DNA of 5,937 bases, taken from NCBI GenBank assembly GCA_030684415.1, contig JAUXNL010000244.1:1-5937 (forward strand), given 5' to 3'. The position numbers and the translations under genes are program-made. The stretch's first letter is position 1; each line of letters starts with the position of its first letter. The notes under the pieces are model-generated. The model was given only the letters and a program-made list of their open reading frames with translations. It had not been told where the DNA came from and did no database searches. This document shows positions 1-5,815 of this stretch, one piece after another. This DNA is from Moraxellaceae bacterium (lineage in GTDB: Bacteria > Pseudomonadota > Gammaproteobacteria > Pseudomonadales > Moraxellaceae).

Positions 1-51
1 TCCCGATGAAAGTGGCGGTCACCGCTTCTTGAGTCCTGCGACAAGCACAGC

Positions 52-336
52 TCAAGCGTCCGCCGCTTTTTGAGGCCACGCATGCAGCGCGCAAAAGCGC
101 TGCTTTTCAGCGGCGCTGAGTTGTTTCACGGCATATTCCGCCCGACTGGCAGCCGCACGATCGGGGTGAGACACCACCGCCCGTATCCGCTTTGGCGGAT
201 GAGAGCGTGTGTAGCGGGCACCCTTGCCGGCGAGATGGACGGCAAAGCGCTTTTCCACATCGACGGTAATGCCCGTGTACAGACTCCCGTCACGGCACTC
301 CAGCACATAAAGAAACCAGGGGCGCGCCGTGCTCAT
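52..336 (-). CDS. GIY-YIG nuclease superfamily protein (YhbQ-like), 94 aa
   Basis: This is a small single-domain member of the GIY-YIG superfamily, of the short YhbQ-like type (about 95-100 residues in the family). The GIY element appears as YVLEC at residues 10-14 and the YIG element as LYTGIT at 19-24. Next come Arg30 and His34 in a DVEKRFAVH stretch, the GKGARYTR segment (38-44) typical of this subfamily, and Glu67 in SRAEYAVKQLS, which is the usual metal-binding glutamate position. Family members are related to the UvrC and homing-endonuclease nuclease core. The short proteins are presumed to act on DNA, but their substrates are poorly known. The frame is open back to an ATG at 390, which would add 18 residues with no family similarity. 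I chose the ATG at 334-336 because it overlaps the cyclase stop as ATGA and gives the usual length. It is probably translationally coupled to the cyclase and is the last gene of the cluster that lies fully in view. Confidence 0.88.
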   Translation of the reverse strand: MSTARPWFLYVLECRDGSLYTGITVDVEKRFAVHLAGKGARYTRSHPPKRIRAVVSHPDRAAASRAEYAVKQLSAAEKQRFCALHAWPQKAADA

Positions 337-1646
337 GCCAAGGCCGTTCCTGATGGAGCCGCTTCCGGCTCGGCGGAGCCTATCAGCCACCAGGTTTGCA
401 TGACGCCTTTGCCCTTCACGTCGATGCCTCCACGTGCTTCCAGCCGGAAGCGATGCGCAATCCGCGACTGCGTATCAGCCGTAATCTGGATACGGCCAGG
501 CTCGCCCTGAGACTCCATCCGACTCGCCGTGTTCACGGTATCGCCCCATACGTCGTAGCTGAAACGGACGGTGCCAATTACGCCCGCAATCACCGGGCCA
601 CTGTGAATGCCGGCACGCAAATTGAGCGGGATACCACTGACCTTCTGGAAATCACGCACCTCGTCCATGAACGCCAGTGCCAGTGTTGCCAAGCGTTCGG
701 CATGATCGTCACAGGCATCGGGCGCGCCGGCAATCACCATGTAGGCATCGCCGATGGTTTTGATTTTTTCAGCGCCAACGGCGGCAACGCAACGGTCAAA
801 GCGCGAAAAAACCTGCTCCAGCATGCGCACGACTGCATCGGGTGTTTGGCCAGAAGCCCACGGCGTAAAACCGGCGATATCGGCAAACAGCACGCTGACT
901 TCAGGATGATGATCCGCAATCATGCCGTCACGGGCCTGCAATTGCGTGGCAATGCGGTGCGGCAGAATGACATGCAGCAATCGCTCGGAACGATCTTTCT
1001 CGGCCATCAGCCCCGCTTCACTGCGCAACACCTCACGGTCAAAAACGCCCAACACCAGCACCAGCGCAACAAAGGCCAGCACGCTGTTGGCAACACGCGC
1101 AAACGCTAACAGCCACGGCGGCACCGAGGAAAAATCCACCATTGAGCGATCGCCCAAGGCAAAGCCGCCCAATAAAATCAGCAGGGCGACGACAATGAAG
1201 ATGACACGCAAGTTTTTTTCATGCGGCGCAAACAGGACACGCGCCAACGCCGCCACCACTATGGCGTAAACCGCCACCCCCAACACCGGCCCGGTCAGCC
1301 AGACCAGCAAGGCCAGTTGCGTTGTCAGCGTCGTCATCAGCCACATGCGTGCGGCGCGATCAGCGCCCAGCGACGCCGCCCACATACCGCAACCGTAAGC
1401 CAGCATGCCGGCCAGATTGAGCATGATGACATCGTGCGTTGCCGCCGGCGCCACCAGTGCAGAGAGCAGGACATACGGCGCCGTGAGCACCAGTGCAGCG
1501 CCCAGCGCATAACGCGCCAAACGGGCGCGGCGCTGCTGATCATGAGGCGATGAAGCCGGAGAAGGGGCGAAAAGATCAAGCCAGAACGCTTTGTCAGGCC
1601 GGGGAAAATAACGGCGCCAGCCTTGTGCATCCGCCTCGTTTTTCAT
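333..1646 (-). CDS. Membrane class III adenylate cyclase (six-TM sensor half plus catalytic domain)
   Basis: It makes cAMP from ATP at the inner membrane. The 437-residue protein starts with about 45 mostly polar residues. Six hydrophobic segments follow at roughly 46-67, 72-93, 101-117, 118-140, 147-165 and 178-201. A charged linker helix (202-235) ending in LLHVILPHRIATQL resembles the element that joins membrane and catalytic parts in this family; I see no HAMP domain. The catalytic domain (about 248-423) has both metal aspartates, Asp256 (LFADIAGFT) and Asp300 (IGDAYM), the adenine-selecting pair Lys296 (EKIKT) and Asp365 (YDVWG), and the transition-state residues Asn372 and Arg376 (VNTASRM). 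These choices indicate an active adenylate, not guanylate, cyclase that would work as a homodimer. The start has a GGAAG ribosome site 9 nt upstream (1656-1660). It lies 45 nt after the flavoprotein stop and overlaps the nuclease gene by 4 nt. The signal sensed by the membrane part is unknown. Confidence 0.93.
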   Translation of the reverse strand: MKNEADAQGWRRYFPRPDKAFWLDLFAPSPASSPHDQQRRARLARYALGAALVLTAPYVLLSALVAPAATHDVIMLNLAGMLAYGCGMWAASLGADRAARMWLMTTLTTQLALLVWLTGPVLGVAVYAIVVAALARVLFAPHEKNLRVIFIVVALLILLGGFALGDRSMVDFSSVPPWLLAFARVANSVLAFVALVLVLGVFDREVLRSEAGLMAEKDRSERLLHVILPHRIATQLQARDGMIADHHPEVSVLFADIAGFTPWASGQTPDAVVRMLEQVFSRFDRCVAAVGAEKIKTIGDAYMVIAGAPDACDDHAERLATLALAFMDEVRDFQKVSGIPLNLRAGIHSGPVIAGVIGTVRFSYDVWGDTVNTASRMESQGEPGRIQITADTQSRIAHRFRLEARGGIDVKGKGVMQTWWLIGSAEPEAAPSGTALA

Positions 1647-1691
1647 TGTGTTGTGCTTCCGCTGCGAAGGGCCCTGCCATGCTAACCCGGA

Positions 1692-2942
1692 TCACTCCCG
1701 GGCTTGCAGCCAAGCCACAGCGCCTTGTCCGGCCGCACGGCCGCTCGCGAAACAGGCCGTCAGCAAATAGCCGCCGGTGGGAGCCTCCCAGTCCAGCATT
1801 TCGCCCGCACAGAACACACCGGGCAGTGCCTGGACCATCAGTCCGGCATCCAGCGCCTCGAAGCGCACGCCACCGGCGCTGCTGATGGCCTCGTCAAGCG
1901 GACGCGTCGCCACCAGGGTCACCGGCAAATGCTTGATGGCACGCGCCAGTGTCTCCGGTGCCGCCAGCGCGTCCGGTGCGCACTCGTGCAGCAACGCTGT
2001 TTTCACGCCGTCGATGCCGGCACGCTTGCGCAGATGTGAGGCCAGCGAAACCTTTTGCCGCGGTAGCGCTAGCGCAGCGGCCAGCGCGGCTTCCGTGCGG
2101 CCGGGTGCCAGATCCAGCACCACGTGTACAGCGCCTTGCGCGAGCAAGGTATCGCGCAAGGGCGCCGAGAGTGCATAGACCAGACTGCCTTCAATGCCCT
2201 GCGCCGTGAGCACCGCCTCACCCTCGCGTGTCTGCACATGGCCTTGCGCATCCGTGAAGGACAGCCGAACCGGCTTCAGCGGAGCGCCGGCAAACCGCTC
2301 GACCAGAAAAGGACTCCAGCCCGCCACCTCGAAACCACAATTGGCCGGGCGTAAAGGCGCAACATCCACGCCCTGCCCGGCTAGCCAAGGCGCCCAAGCG
2401 CCATCTGAACCCAGCCGCCCCCAACTCGCACCGCCCATGGCCAGCACCACCGCGTCAGCGGCGTAGTCCTGCACACCGGCGGGGGTGTGAAATCGCAGGG
2501 CACCCTCTTCGCCCCAGCCTTCAAAACGGTGACGGGTATGGAAGCGGACACCATGCTCACGCAGACGGTGTAGCCAGGCACGCAACAACGGCGCCGCTTT
2601 CATTTCCGCCGGAAAAACGCGCTGCGACGAACCGACAAACGTTGTAATGCCAAGCCCATGCACCCACTCCCGCAGTGCATCAGCACCAAAGGCCGCCAAC
2701 AAGGGCCGCAACACGGGCTCACGCTCCCGATAACGTGCCATAAAAGGCTCGAAGGGCTCGGCATGCGTGATGTTCAAGCCGCCAATACCGGCCAGCAAAA
2801 ATTTGCGTCCTACGGACGGCATGGCATCAAACACATCCGCTGCAATACCCGCAGCGGCCAGTGTTTCCGCCGCCATCAGGCCGGCGGGGCCGCCGCCCAC
2901 AATCGCTACACGGCAGCGCATCAGTGCAGGGTTTGCGCTCAT
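1692..2942 (-). CDS. FAD-dependent oxidoreductase of the HI0933 / TIGR03862 (PP_4765-like) flavoprotein family
   Basis: A 416-residue soluble flavoprotein, about the usual family length. The N-terminus has the dinucleotide-binding fold VAIVGGGPAGLMAAE (residues 12-26, glycines 16-18 and 21) for the FAD ADP moiety. The family signature GRKFLLAGIGGLNITH follows at 45-60. An internal AMGGASWGRLGSDG segment lies at 168-181, and the second FAD-binding block, VFCAGEMLDWEAPTGGY then LLTACFASG, at 376-401. This pattern matches the HI0933-like group, often labelled BaiN-like or NAD(P)/FAD-dependent oxidoreductase; the substrate and physiological role are not established. Residue 53 is Ile where I recall a basic residue (Lys or Arg) being usual in AG-x-GGLN. 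The start is supported by a GGTGA ribosome site (2949-2953) 6 nt upstream; Met8 is a less likely alternative. It is the first gene of a three-gene cluster and begins just after the glcB terminator. Confidence 0.9.
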   Translation of the reverse strand: MSANPALMRCRVAIVGGGPAGLMAAETLAAAGIAADVFDAMPSVGRKFLLAGIGGLNITHAEPFEPFMARYREREPVLRPLLAAFGADALREWVHGLGITTFVGSSQRVFPAEMKAAPLLRAWLHRLREHGVRFHTRHRFEGWGEEGALRFHTPAGVQDYAADAVVLAMGGASWGRLGSDGAWAPWLAGQGVDVAPLRPANCGFEVAGWSPFLVERFAGAPLKPVRLSFTDAQGHVQTREGEAVLTAQGIEGSLVYALSAPLRDTLLAQGAVHVVLDLAPGRTEAALAAALALPRQKVSLASHLRKRAGIDGVKTALLHECAPDALAAPETLARAIKHLPVTLVATRPLDEAISSAGGVRFEALDAGLMVQALPGVFCAGEMLDWEAPTGGYLLTACFASGRAAGQGAVAWLQARE

Positions 2943-2948
2943 CGCGAT

Positions 2949-2953
2949 TCACC
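2949..2953 (-). promoter_or_regulatory. Ribosome binding site of the flavoprotein gene
   Basis: GGTGA lies 6 nt upstream of the ATG at 2940-2942. It supports this start over the in-frame Met8. Confidence 0.6.
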
Positions 2954-2970
2954 AGAACCTTGGGCGTAGG

Positions 2971-3000
2971 AAAAAAAACAAGGCCGCAAAAGCGGCCTTG
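2971..3000 (-). terminator. Intrinsic (rho-independent) terminator of glcB
   Basis: Read on the minus strand, a perfect 9-bp stem (CAAGGCCGC, TTTT loop, GCGGCCTTG; arms 2992-3000 and 2979-2987) is followed directly by eight T residues (2978-2971). It lies 59 nt after the glcB stop. There is no T-run on the plus-strand side, so it works in the glcB direction only. Because the flavoprotein ATG follows 28 nt after the T-run, the downstream cluster needs either readthrough or a promoter overlapping this element. Confidence 0.93.
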
Positions 3001-3017
3001 TCGGAAGCGGACACCTA

Positions 3018-3042
3018 CCCTTCACTGCATGCGCCTGAAGGG
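3018..3042 (-). other. Hairpin in the glcB 3' UTR with a self-complementary loop
   Basis: A 7-bp inverted repeat (CCCTTCA at 3018-3024, TGAAGGG at 3036-3042) encloses an 11-nt loop that contains the palindrome GCATGC (3027-3032 region). It lies 17 nt after the glcB stop and before the terminator. It has no T-run and so is not itself a terminator. It could protect the 3' end of the mRNA or be incidental. Confidence 0.35.
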
Positions 3043-3059
3043 CAGTTTGCAACACGCGC

Positions 3060-5225
3060 TCAGACGGCGCGCTTGGCCTTGAGCACCAGACGCGAACGGT
3101 GCAACACCGGCTCGGTGTAGCCCGAAGGCTGTTTACAGCCCTCGAAAATCAGCTCGCAGGCGGCTTTGAAGGCAATGCCGTCGTAAGCCGGTGCCATCGG
3201 CGTGTACAACGGATCATTCGCGTTTTGCTTGTCGACGATCACCGCCATGCGCTTGAGCACGTCCATCACCTGCGCTTCGCTGACCACGCCATGACGCAGC
3301 CAGTTGGCGATGTGCTGACTGGAAATGCGCAGCGTGGCGCGATCTTCCATCAGGCCGACGTTGTTGATGTCGGGCACCTTGGAGCAGCCAACGCCCAAGT
3401 CCACCCAGCGCACCACATAACCAAGAATGCCCTGGCAGTTGTTTTCCAGCTCGGCCAGCTTCTCAGCGTCTGTCCACGAAGGATTGGTAGCCAGCGGCGG
3501 ATTGAGGATGGTGTCCACCGGATCGGTAGCGGCCGATTTCAGTTCATCCTGCCGCGCCTTCACGTTCACCTTGTGATAGTGCAGCGCATGCAGGGCGGCA
3601 CCCGTCGGGCTCGGCACCCAGGCGCAGGTGGCACCGGCATTCGGATGGGCCTGTTTCGTGGCCAGCATTTCCTTCATTTCATCGGGCTTGGGCCACATGC
3701 CCTTGCCGATCTGGGCACGCCCCTGCAGACCACAGGCCAAGCCAATGGCCACGTTGCGGCGCTCGTAGGCGGCAATCCATTCCTGCTTCTTCACATCGTC
3801 CTTGCGCACCACGGGGCCGGCTTCCATCGACGTGTGGATTTCGTCACCGGTGCGATCCATAAAGCCGGTGTTGATGAAAATGGTGCGCTCGGCAGCGGCA
3901 CGGATGCACTCTTTCAGGTTGACCGACGTGCGACGTTCTTCGTCCATGATGCCGATTTTCAGCGTGTTGGCCGGCAGACCCACCGCCTTTTCGGCAGCAG
4001 CAAACAGCTCAACAGCAAATGCCACTTCTTCCGGGCCATGCATCTTGGGCTTCACGATATAGGTAGAGCCGGCACGTGAATTGACGAGCGCTGCTTTTTC
4101 AGTCCGCACGCGCTTGGTGATGAGCGCCGTGATCAGTGCATCCATGATGCCTTCGAACACTTCTTCGCCCTTCACCAACACGGCGGGGTTAGTCATCAGA
4201 TGGCCGACGTTGCGCAGCAGCATCATCGAACGGCCATGTAGCGTGAACTCCTGGCCCTGCGGATTGATGTACACGCGGTCCGGGTTCATGCGGCGGGTCA
4301 GTGTTTTGCCGCCTTTCTCGAAGCTTTCTTCCAGCGTGCCGGTCATCAGGCCGAGCCAGTTGCGGTAGCCCTCGACTTTTTCTTCGGCATCAACGGCGGC
4401 GACGGAATCTTCCAGATCCTGAATGGTGGTGACCGCCGCCTCCACCAAGAGGTCCTTCACATGGGCCAGGTCGTCGCGGCCAACCTGATGCGCGGCATCC
4501 ACCTGGATTTCGACATGCAGGCCATTGTTCTTCAGCAGCACGCCTGTTGGCGCCGCGGCATCACCGATATAGCCGACAAATTGTGCCGGCGTGGCCAGCC
4601 CGACTTTCTCGCCGCTCTTCAGCGTAACCACGAGGGCGCCGCCCTCCACCGCATACAACGTGGAGTCGACATGCGAGCCGGCAGCCAGCGGGAACGTTTC
4701 GTTCAAAAAGTTGCGCGCGAAGGCGATGACCTTGGCACCGCGCACCGGGTTGTAACCCTTGCCCTTTTCTGCGCCACCGTCTTCGGAAATCACGTCGAAG
4801 CCGTACAGCGCGTCGTACAGCGAGCCCCAGCGTGCGTTGGCCGCATTCAGTGCATAGCGCGCATTGCGCACCGGCACCACCAGTTGCGGGCCCGCCAGCG
4901 TGGCGATTTCTTCATCCACGTTTTCAGTGCTGATGGAAAACGCCGGGCCTTCTGGCACCAGATAGCCGATCTCGGTCAGGAACGCCTTGTACTGAGCGCG
5001 GTCGAAGCCGGGATTGGCACGGTGCCAGGCATCAATCTTCGCTTGCAGATCATCGCGCTTGGCCAGCAGGGCACGGTTCTTCGGGGTCAGTTCGGCGACA
5101 ACATTGGCGAAAGCGGTCCAGAATGCGGCGGGTTCGACACCGCTGCCCGGAGCAATTTCCGTGGCCACCAGATCATGGAGTTCCTTGGCGATTTGCAGGT
5201 CGCCGTGCGGGATGCGTTCGGTCAT
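3060..5225 (-). CDS. glcB: Malate synthase G
   Basis: This cytosolic enzyme condenses glyoxylate with acetyl-CoA and water to (S)-malate and CoA, feeding C2 compounds into central metabolism. The 721 residues match the usual length of isoform G (E. coli has 723), far longer than isoform A. Key residues by recalled comparison with E. coli are all present: Glu272 (LEDSVAAVD), Arg338 (LLRNVGH), the Mg ligands Glu429 (GIMDEERRT) and Asp457 (GFMDRTGDE), Cys614 (GCSKVPDI) and the catalytic base Asp628 (LMEDRAT). The core barrel motifs HGPEEVAFA and AWVPSPTGAALHALHYH are also intact. The frame is open upstream to an ATG at 5312. I chose the ATG at 5223-5225 because TGAGG lies 8 nt before it and MTERIPHGDLQIAKEL is a family-like N-terminus. 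It appears to be a single-gene transcript with its own candidate promoter, a structured leader and a terminator. No glycolate oxidase (glcDEF), glcC or isocitrate lyase gene is in view. Confidence 0.98.
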   Translation of the reverse strand: MTERIPHGDLQIAKELHDLVATEIAPGSGVEPAAFWTAFANVVAELTPKNRALLAKRDDLQAKIDAWHRANPGFDRAQYKAFLTEIGYLVPEGPAFSISTENVDEEIATLAGPQLVVPVRNARYALNAANARWGSLYDALYGFDVISEDGGAEKGKGYNPVRGAKVIAFARNFLNETFPLAAGSHVDSTLYAVEGGALVVTLKSGEKVGLATPAQFVGYIGDAAAPTGVLLKNNGLHVEIQVDAAHQVGRDDLAHVKDLLVEAAVTTIQDLEDSVAAVDAEEKVEGYRNWLGLMTGTLEESFEKGGKTLTRRMNPDRVYINPQGQEFTLHGRSMMLLRNVGHLMTNPAVLVKGEEVFEGIMDALITALITKRVRTEKAALVNSRAGSTYIVKPKMHGPEEVAFAVELFAAAEKAVGLPANTLKIGIMDEERRTSVNLKECIRAAAERTIFINTGFMDRTGDEIHTSMEAGPVVRKDDVKKQEWIAAYERRNVAIGLACGLQGRAQIGKGMWPKPDEMKEMLATKQAHPNAGATCAWVPSPTGAALHALHYHKVNVKARQDELKSAATDPVDTILNPPLATNPSWTDAEKLAELENNCQGILGYVVRWVDLGVGCSKVPDINNVGLMEDRATLRISSQHIANWLRHGVVSEAQVMDVLKRMAVIVDKQNANDPLYTPMAPAYDGIAFKAACELIFEGCKQPSGYTEPVLHRSRLVLKAKRAV

Positions 5226-5233
5226 GTCGTTAG

Positions 5234-5238
5234 CCTCA
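5234..5238 (-). promoter_or_regulatory. Ribosome binding site of glcB
   Basis: TGAGG lies 8 nt before the ATG at 5223-5225. It decides the start in favour of the 721-residue protein over the 29-residue longer open frame. Confidence 0.7.
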
Positions 5239-5246
5239 TCATGGTC

Positions 5247-5323
5247 GCCCGACGCGGATATCGGGCTGCGCTGCGCGGAACGGGCCCACTGCAAAACAGC
5301 GAAGGCCCGCAAAGAAAGGCGGG
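5247..5323 (-). promoter_or_regulatory. Structured leader of glcB with alternative hairpins
   Basis: Between the candidate promoter and the ribosome site there are three possible stems. A: CCCGC (5306-5310) with GCGGG (5319-5323), 8-nt loop. B: CGGGCC (5281-5286) with GGCCCG (5304-5309), 17-nt loop. C: GCCCGA (5247-5252) with TCGGGC (5261-5266), 8-nt loop. A and B share bases 5306-5309, so they cannot both form. C ends 8 nt before the ribosome site. The pairing is seen directly; any regulatory role is inference. I recognise no known riboswitch class. Confidence 0.3.
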
Positions 5324-5324
5324 T

Positions 5325-5330
5325 ATTCTA
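5325..5330 (-). promoter_or_regulatory. Candidate -10 box for glcB
   Basis: TAGAAT on the minus strand matches the TATAAT consensus at five of six bases and is preceded by GC, a common context in betaproteobacterial promoters. Transcription would begin near 5318, giving a leader of about 93 nt. No good -35 box is found 16-18 nt upstream (for example ATGCGA at 5348-5353), which would fit an activator-dependent promoter or a wrong call. Confidence 0.4.
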
Positions 5331-5743
5331 GCGGATTCCGTTTGCCTTCGCATGGGGACGGTGGCGGCTTAAGAGTCCGGTGGGTCACATCGGTTTTCAG
5401 CCCACCACACCTGGATTGGCCATCGACTTGAGGCCAGCCGCCGACAAGCACGGCTGAATCGCTCATCGGGCTTGATAGGGCAGGCAATTGCACAGAGTGA
5501 ATTCGCGGTGCCTCCCTGCGAGATATAGAAGAAGCAGACCGCCAAGAAAGCCCAGAATGACCGGACTATTACCGAAGCGTCCCCGAGGAGTCATTCTTAC
5601 GAGACGCGCCAAGACGCCGAGCCGTCCAACCGATACGGTTCCGACGGTTATCCCGAAGCGCCCTGTCCGCTTGCTGAAAACACCCATCGCTGCACTTAAC
5701 TTGCCCGTCAGCAGGCTCCGGACGAACAGAAGGTGTAAAGCGC
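5331..5743. other. Long intergenic region without a convincing gene
   Basis: About 410 bases upstream of glcB in which no frame on either strand shows a recognisable family. Open frames here run through the candidate promoter or the REP-like element, as expected by chance in GC-rich DNA. Two short dyads can be seen: GGTGGG (5379-5384) with CCCACC (5401-5406), and CAGCCG (5435-5440) with CGGCTG (5451-5456). Neither has a T-run. The stretch 5463-5687 holds a doubtful small frame, listed separately. Upstream regulatory sites for glcB could lie here, but I cannot identify one. Confidence 0.55.
5463..5687 (-). CDS. Doubtful small membrane-type ORF, 74 aa
   Basis: The frame would encode a Gly/Arg-rich N-terminal half with three GRFG/GRLG tetrads (residues 9-12, 21-24, 35-38). 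One hydrophobic stretch (VILGFLGGLLLLYLAG, about 43-58) and a short cysteine-containing tail follow. A shorter version could start at Met32 (5594). Neither start has a clear ribosome site. Codon choice is unlike the neighbouring genes: it uses ATA, AGA, AGG and CTA, and many third positions are A or T. I recognise no family. It may be a chance frame, a decayed gene or a real single-span small protein; chance is most likely. Confidence 0.15.
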   Translation of the reverse strand: MGVFSKRTGRFGITVGTVSVGRLGVLARLVRMTPRGRFGNSPVILGFLGGLLLLYLAGRHREFTLCNCLPYQAR

Positions 5744-5799
5744 CCGTTCATGCTGAGCCCTTCGGCAAGCTCAGGAGAGGCTTGTCGAAGCATGATCGG
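5744..5799. repeat. REP-like intergenic palindrome
   Basis: A 56-base imperfect palindrome. The inner stem is 11 bp (CTTCGGCAAGC at 5760-5770 with GCTTGTCGAAG at 5780-5790, one G-T pair, 9-nt loop). The outer stem is 9 bp with one mismatch (5744-5752 with 5791-5799, CATG next to the bulge). Bases 5753-5759 bulge out and can alternatively pair as CTGAGC (5753-5758) with GCTCAG (5769-5774). The core resembles the GTTC-x-TGCTGAGC / CTTGTCGAAGCA repeats scattered in many beta- and gammaproteobacterial chromosomes. It lies 16 nt after the stop of the partial gene, a typical REP position, where such hairpins can stabilise or end transcripts. Confidence 0.8.
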
Positions 5800-5815
5800 C
5801 ATTCTCAGCAAGTGG

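Noticed and set aside
15..25. Near-perfect dyad GCGGT-C-ACCGC after the nuclease gene as a terminator
   Set aside because: The centre is too short to form a strong hairpin and no T-run follows on either strand.
1..51. Possible edges of neighbouring genes: a plus-strand frame ending at 73, or a minus-strand GTG start at 20-22
   Set aside because: Fewer than 25 codons are visible either way and nothing distinguishes them. I cannot tell whether the cluster continues past the left edge.
396..1109. Plus-strand frame of 237 codons opposite the cyclase catalytic domain
   Set aside because: Antisense shadow of a gene with all catalytic motifs intact; His/Arg-rich with no domain.
3099..4079. Long plus-strand frame of 326 codons opposite glcB
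   Set aside because: It lies wholly antisense to a certain malate synthase gene. Its His/Gln/Gly-rich composition is what the complementary strand of GC-biased codons gives.
5226..5312. 29-residue N-terminal extension of GlcB from the ATG at 5312
   Set aside because: No ribosome site there, it falls almost at the predicted transcription start, and the extension does not resemble malate synthase G. The start at 5225 has TGAGG and gives the family length.
4461..5372. Plus-strand frame of 303 codons opposite the glcB 5' half and leader
   Set aside because: Antisense shadow that also runs through the glcB leader and candidate promoter; no family resemblance.
5379..5456. Two short inverted repeats in the intergenic region as terminators or operators
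   Set aside because: Six-bp arms with 10-16 nt loops and no T-run are expected by chance in GC-rich DNA. They match no operator I know.
5239..5493. Minus-strand frame of 84 codons running into the glcB leader
   Set aside because: It passes through the candidate promoter and leader hairpins, has no ribosome site, and its composition is not protein-like.
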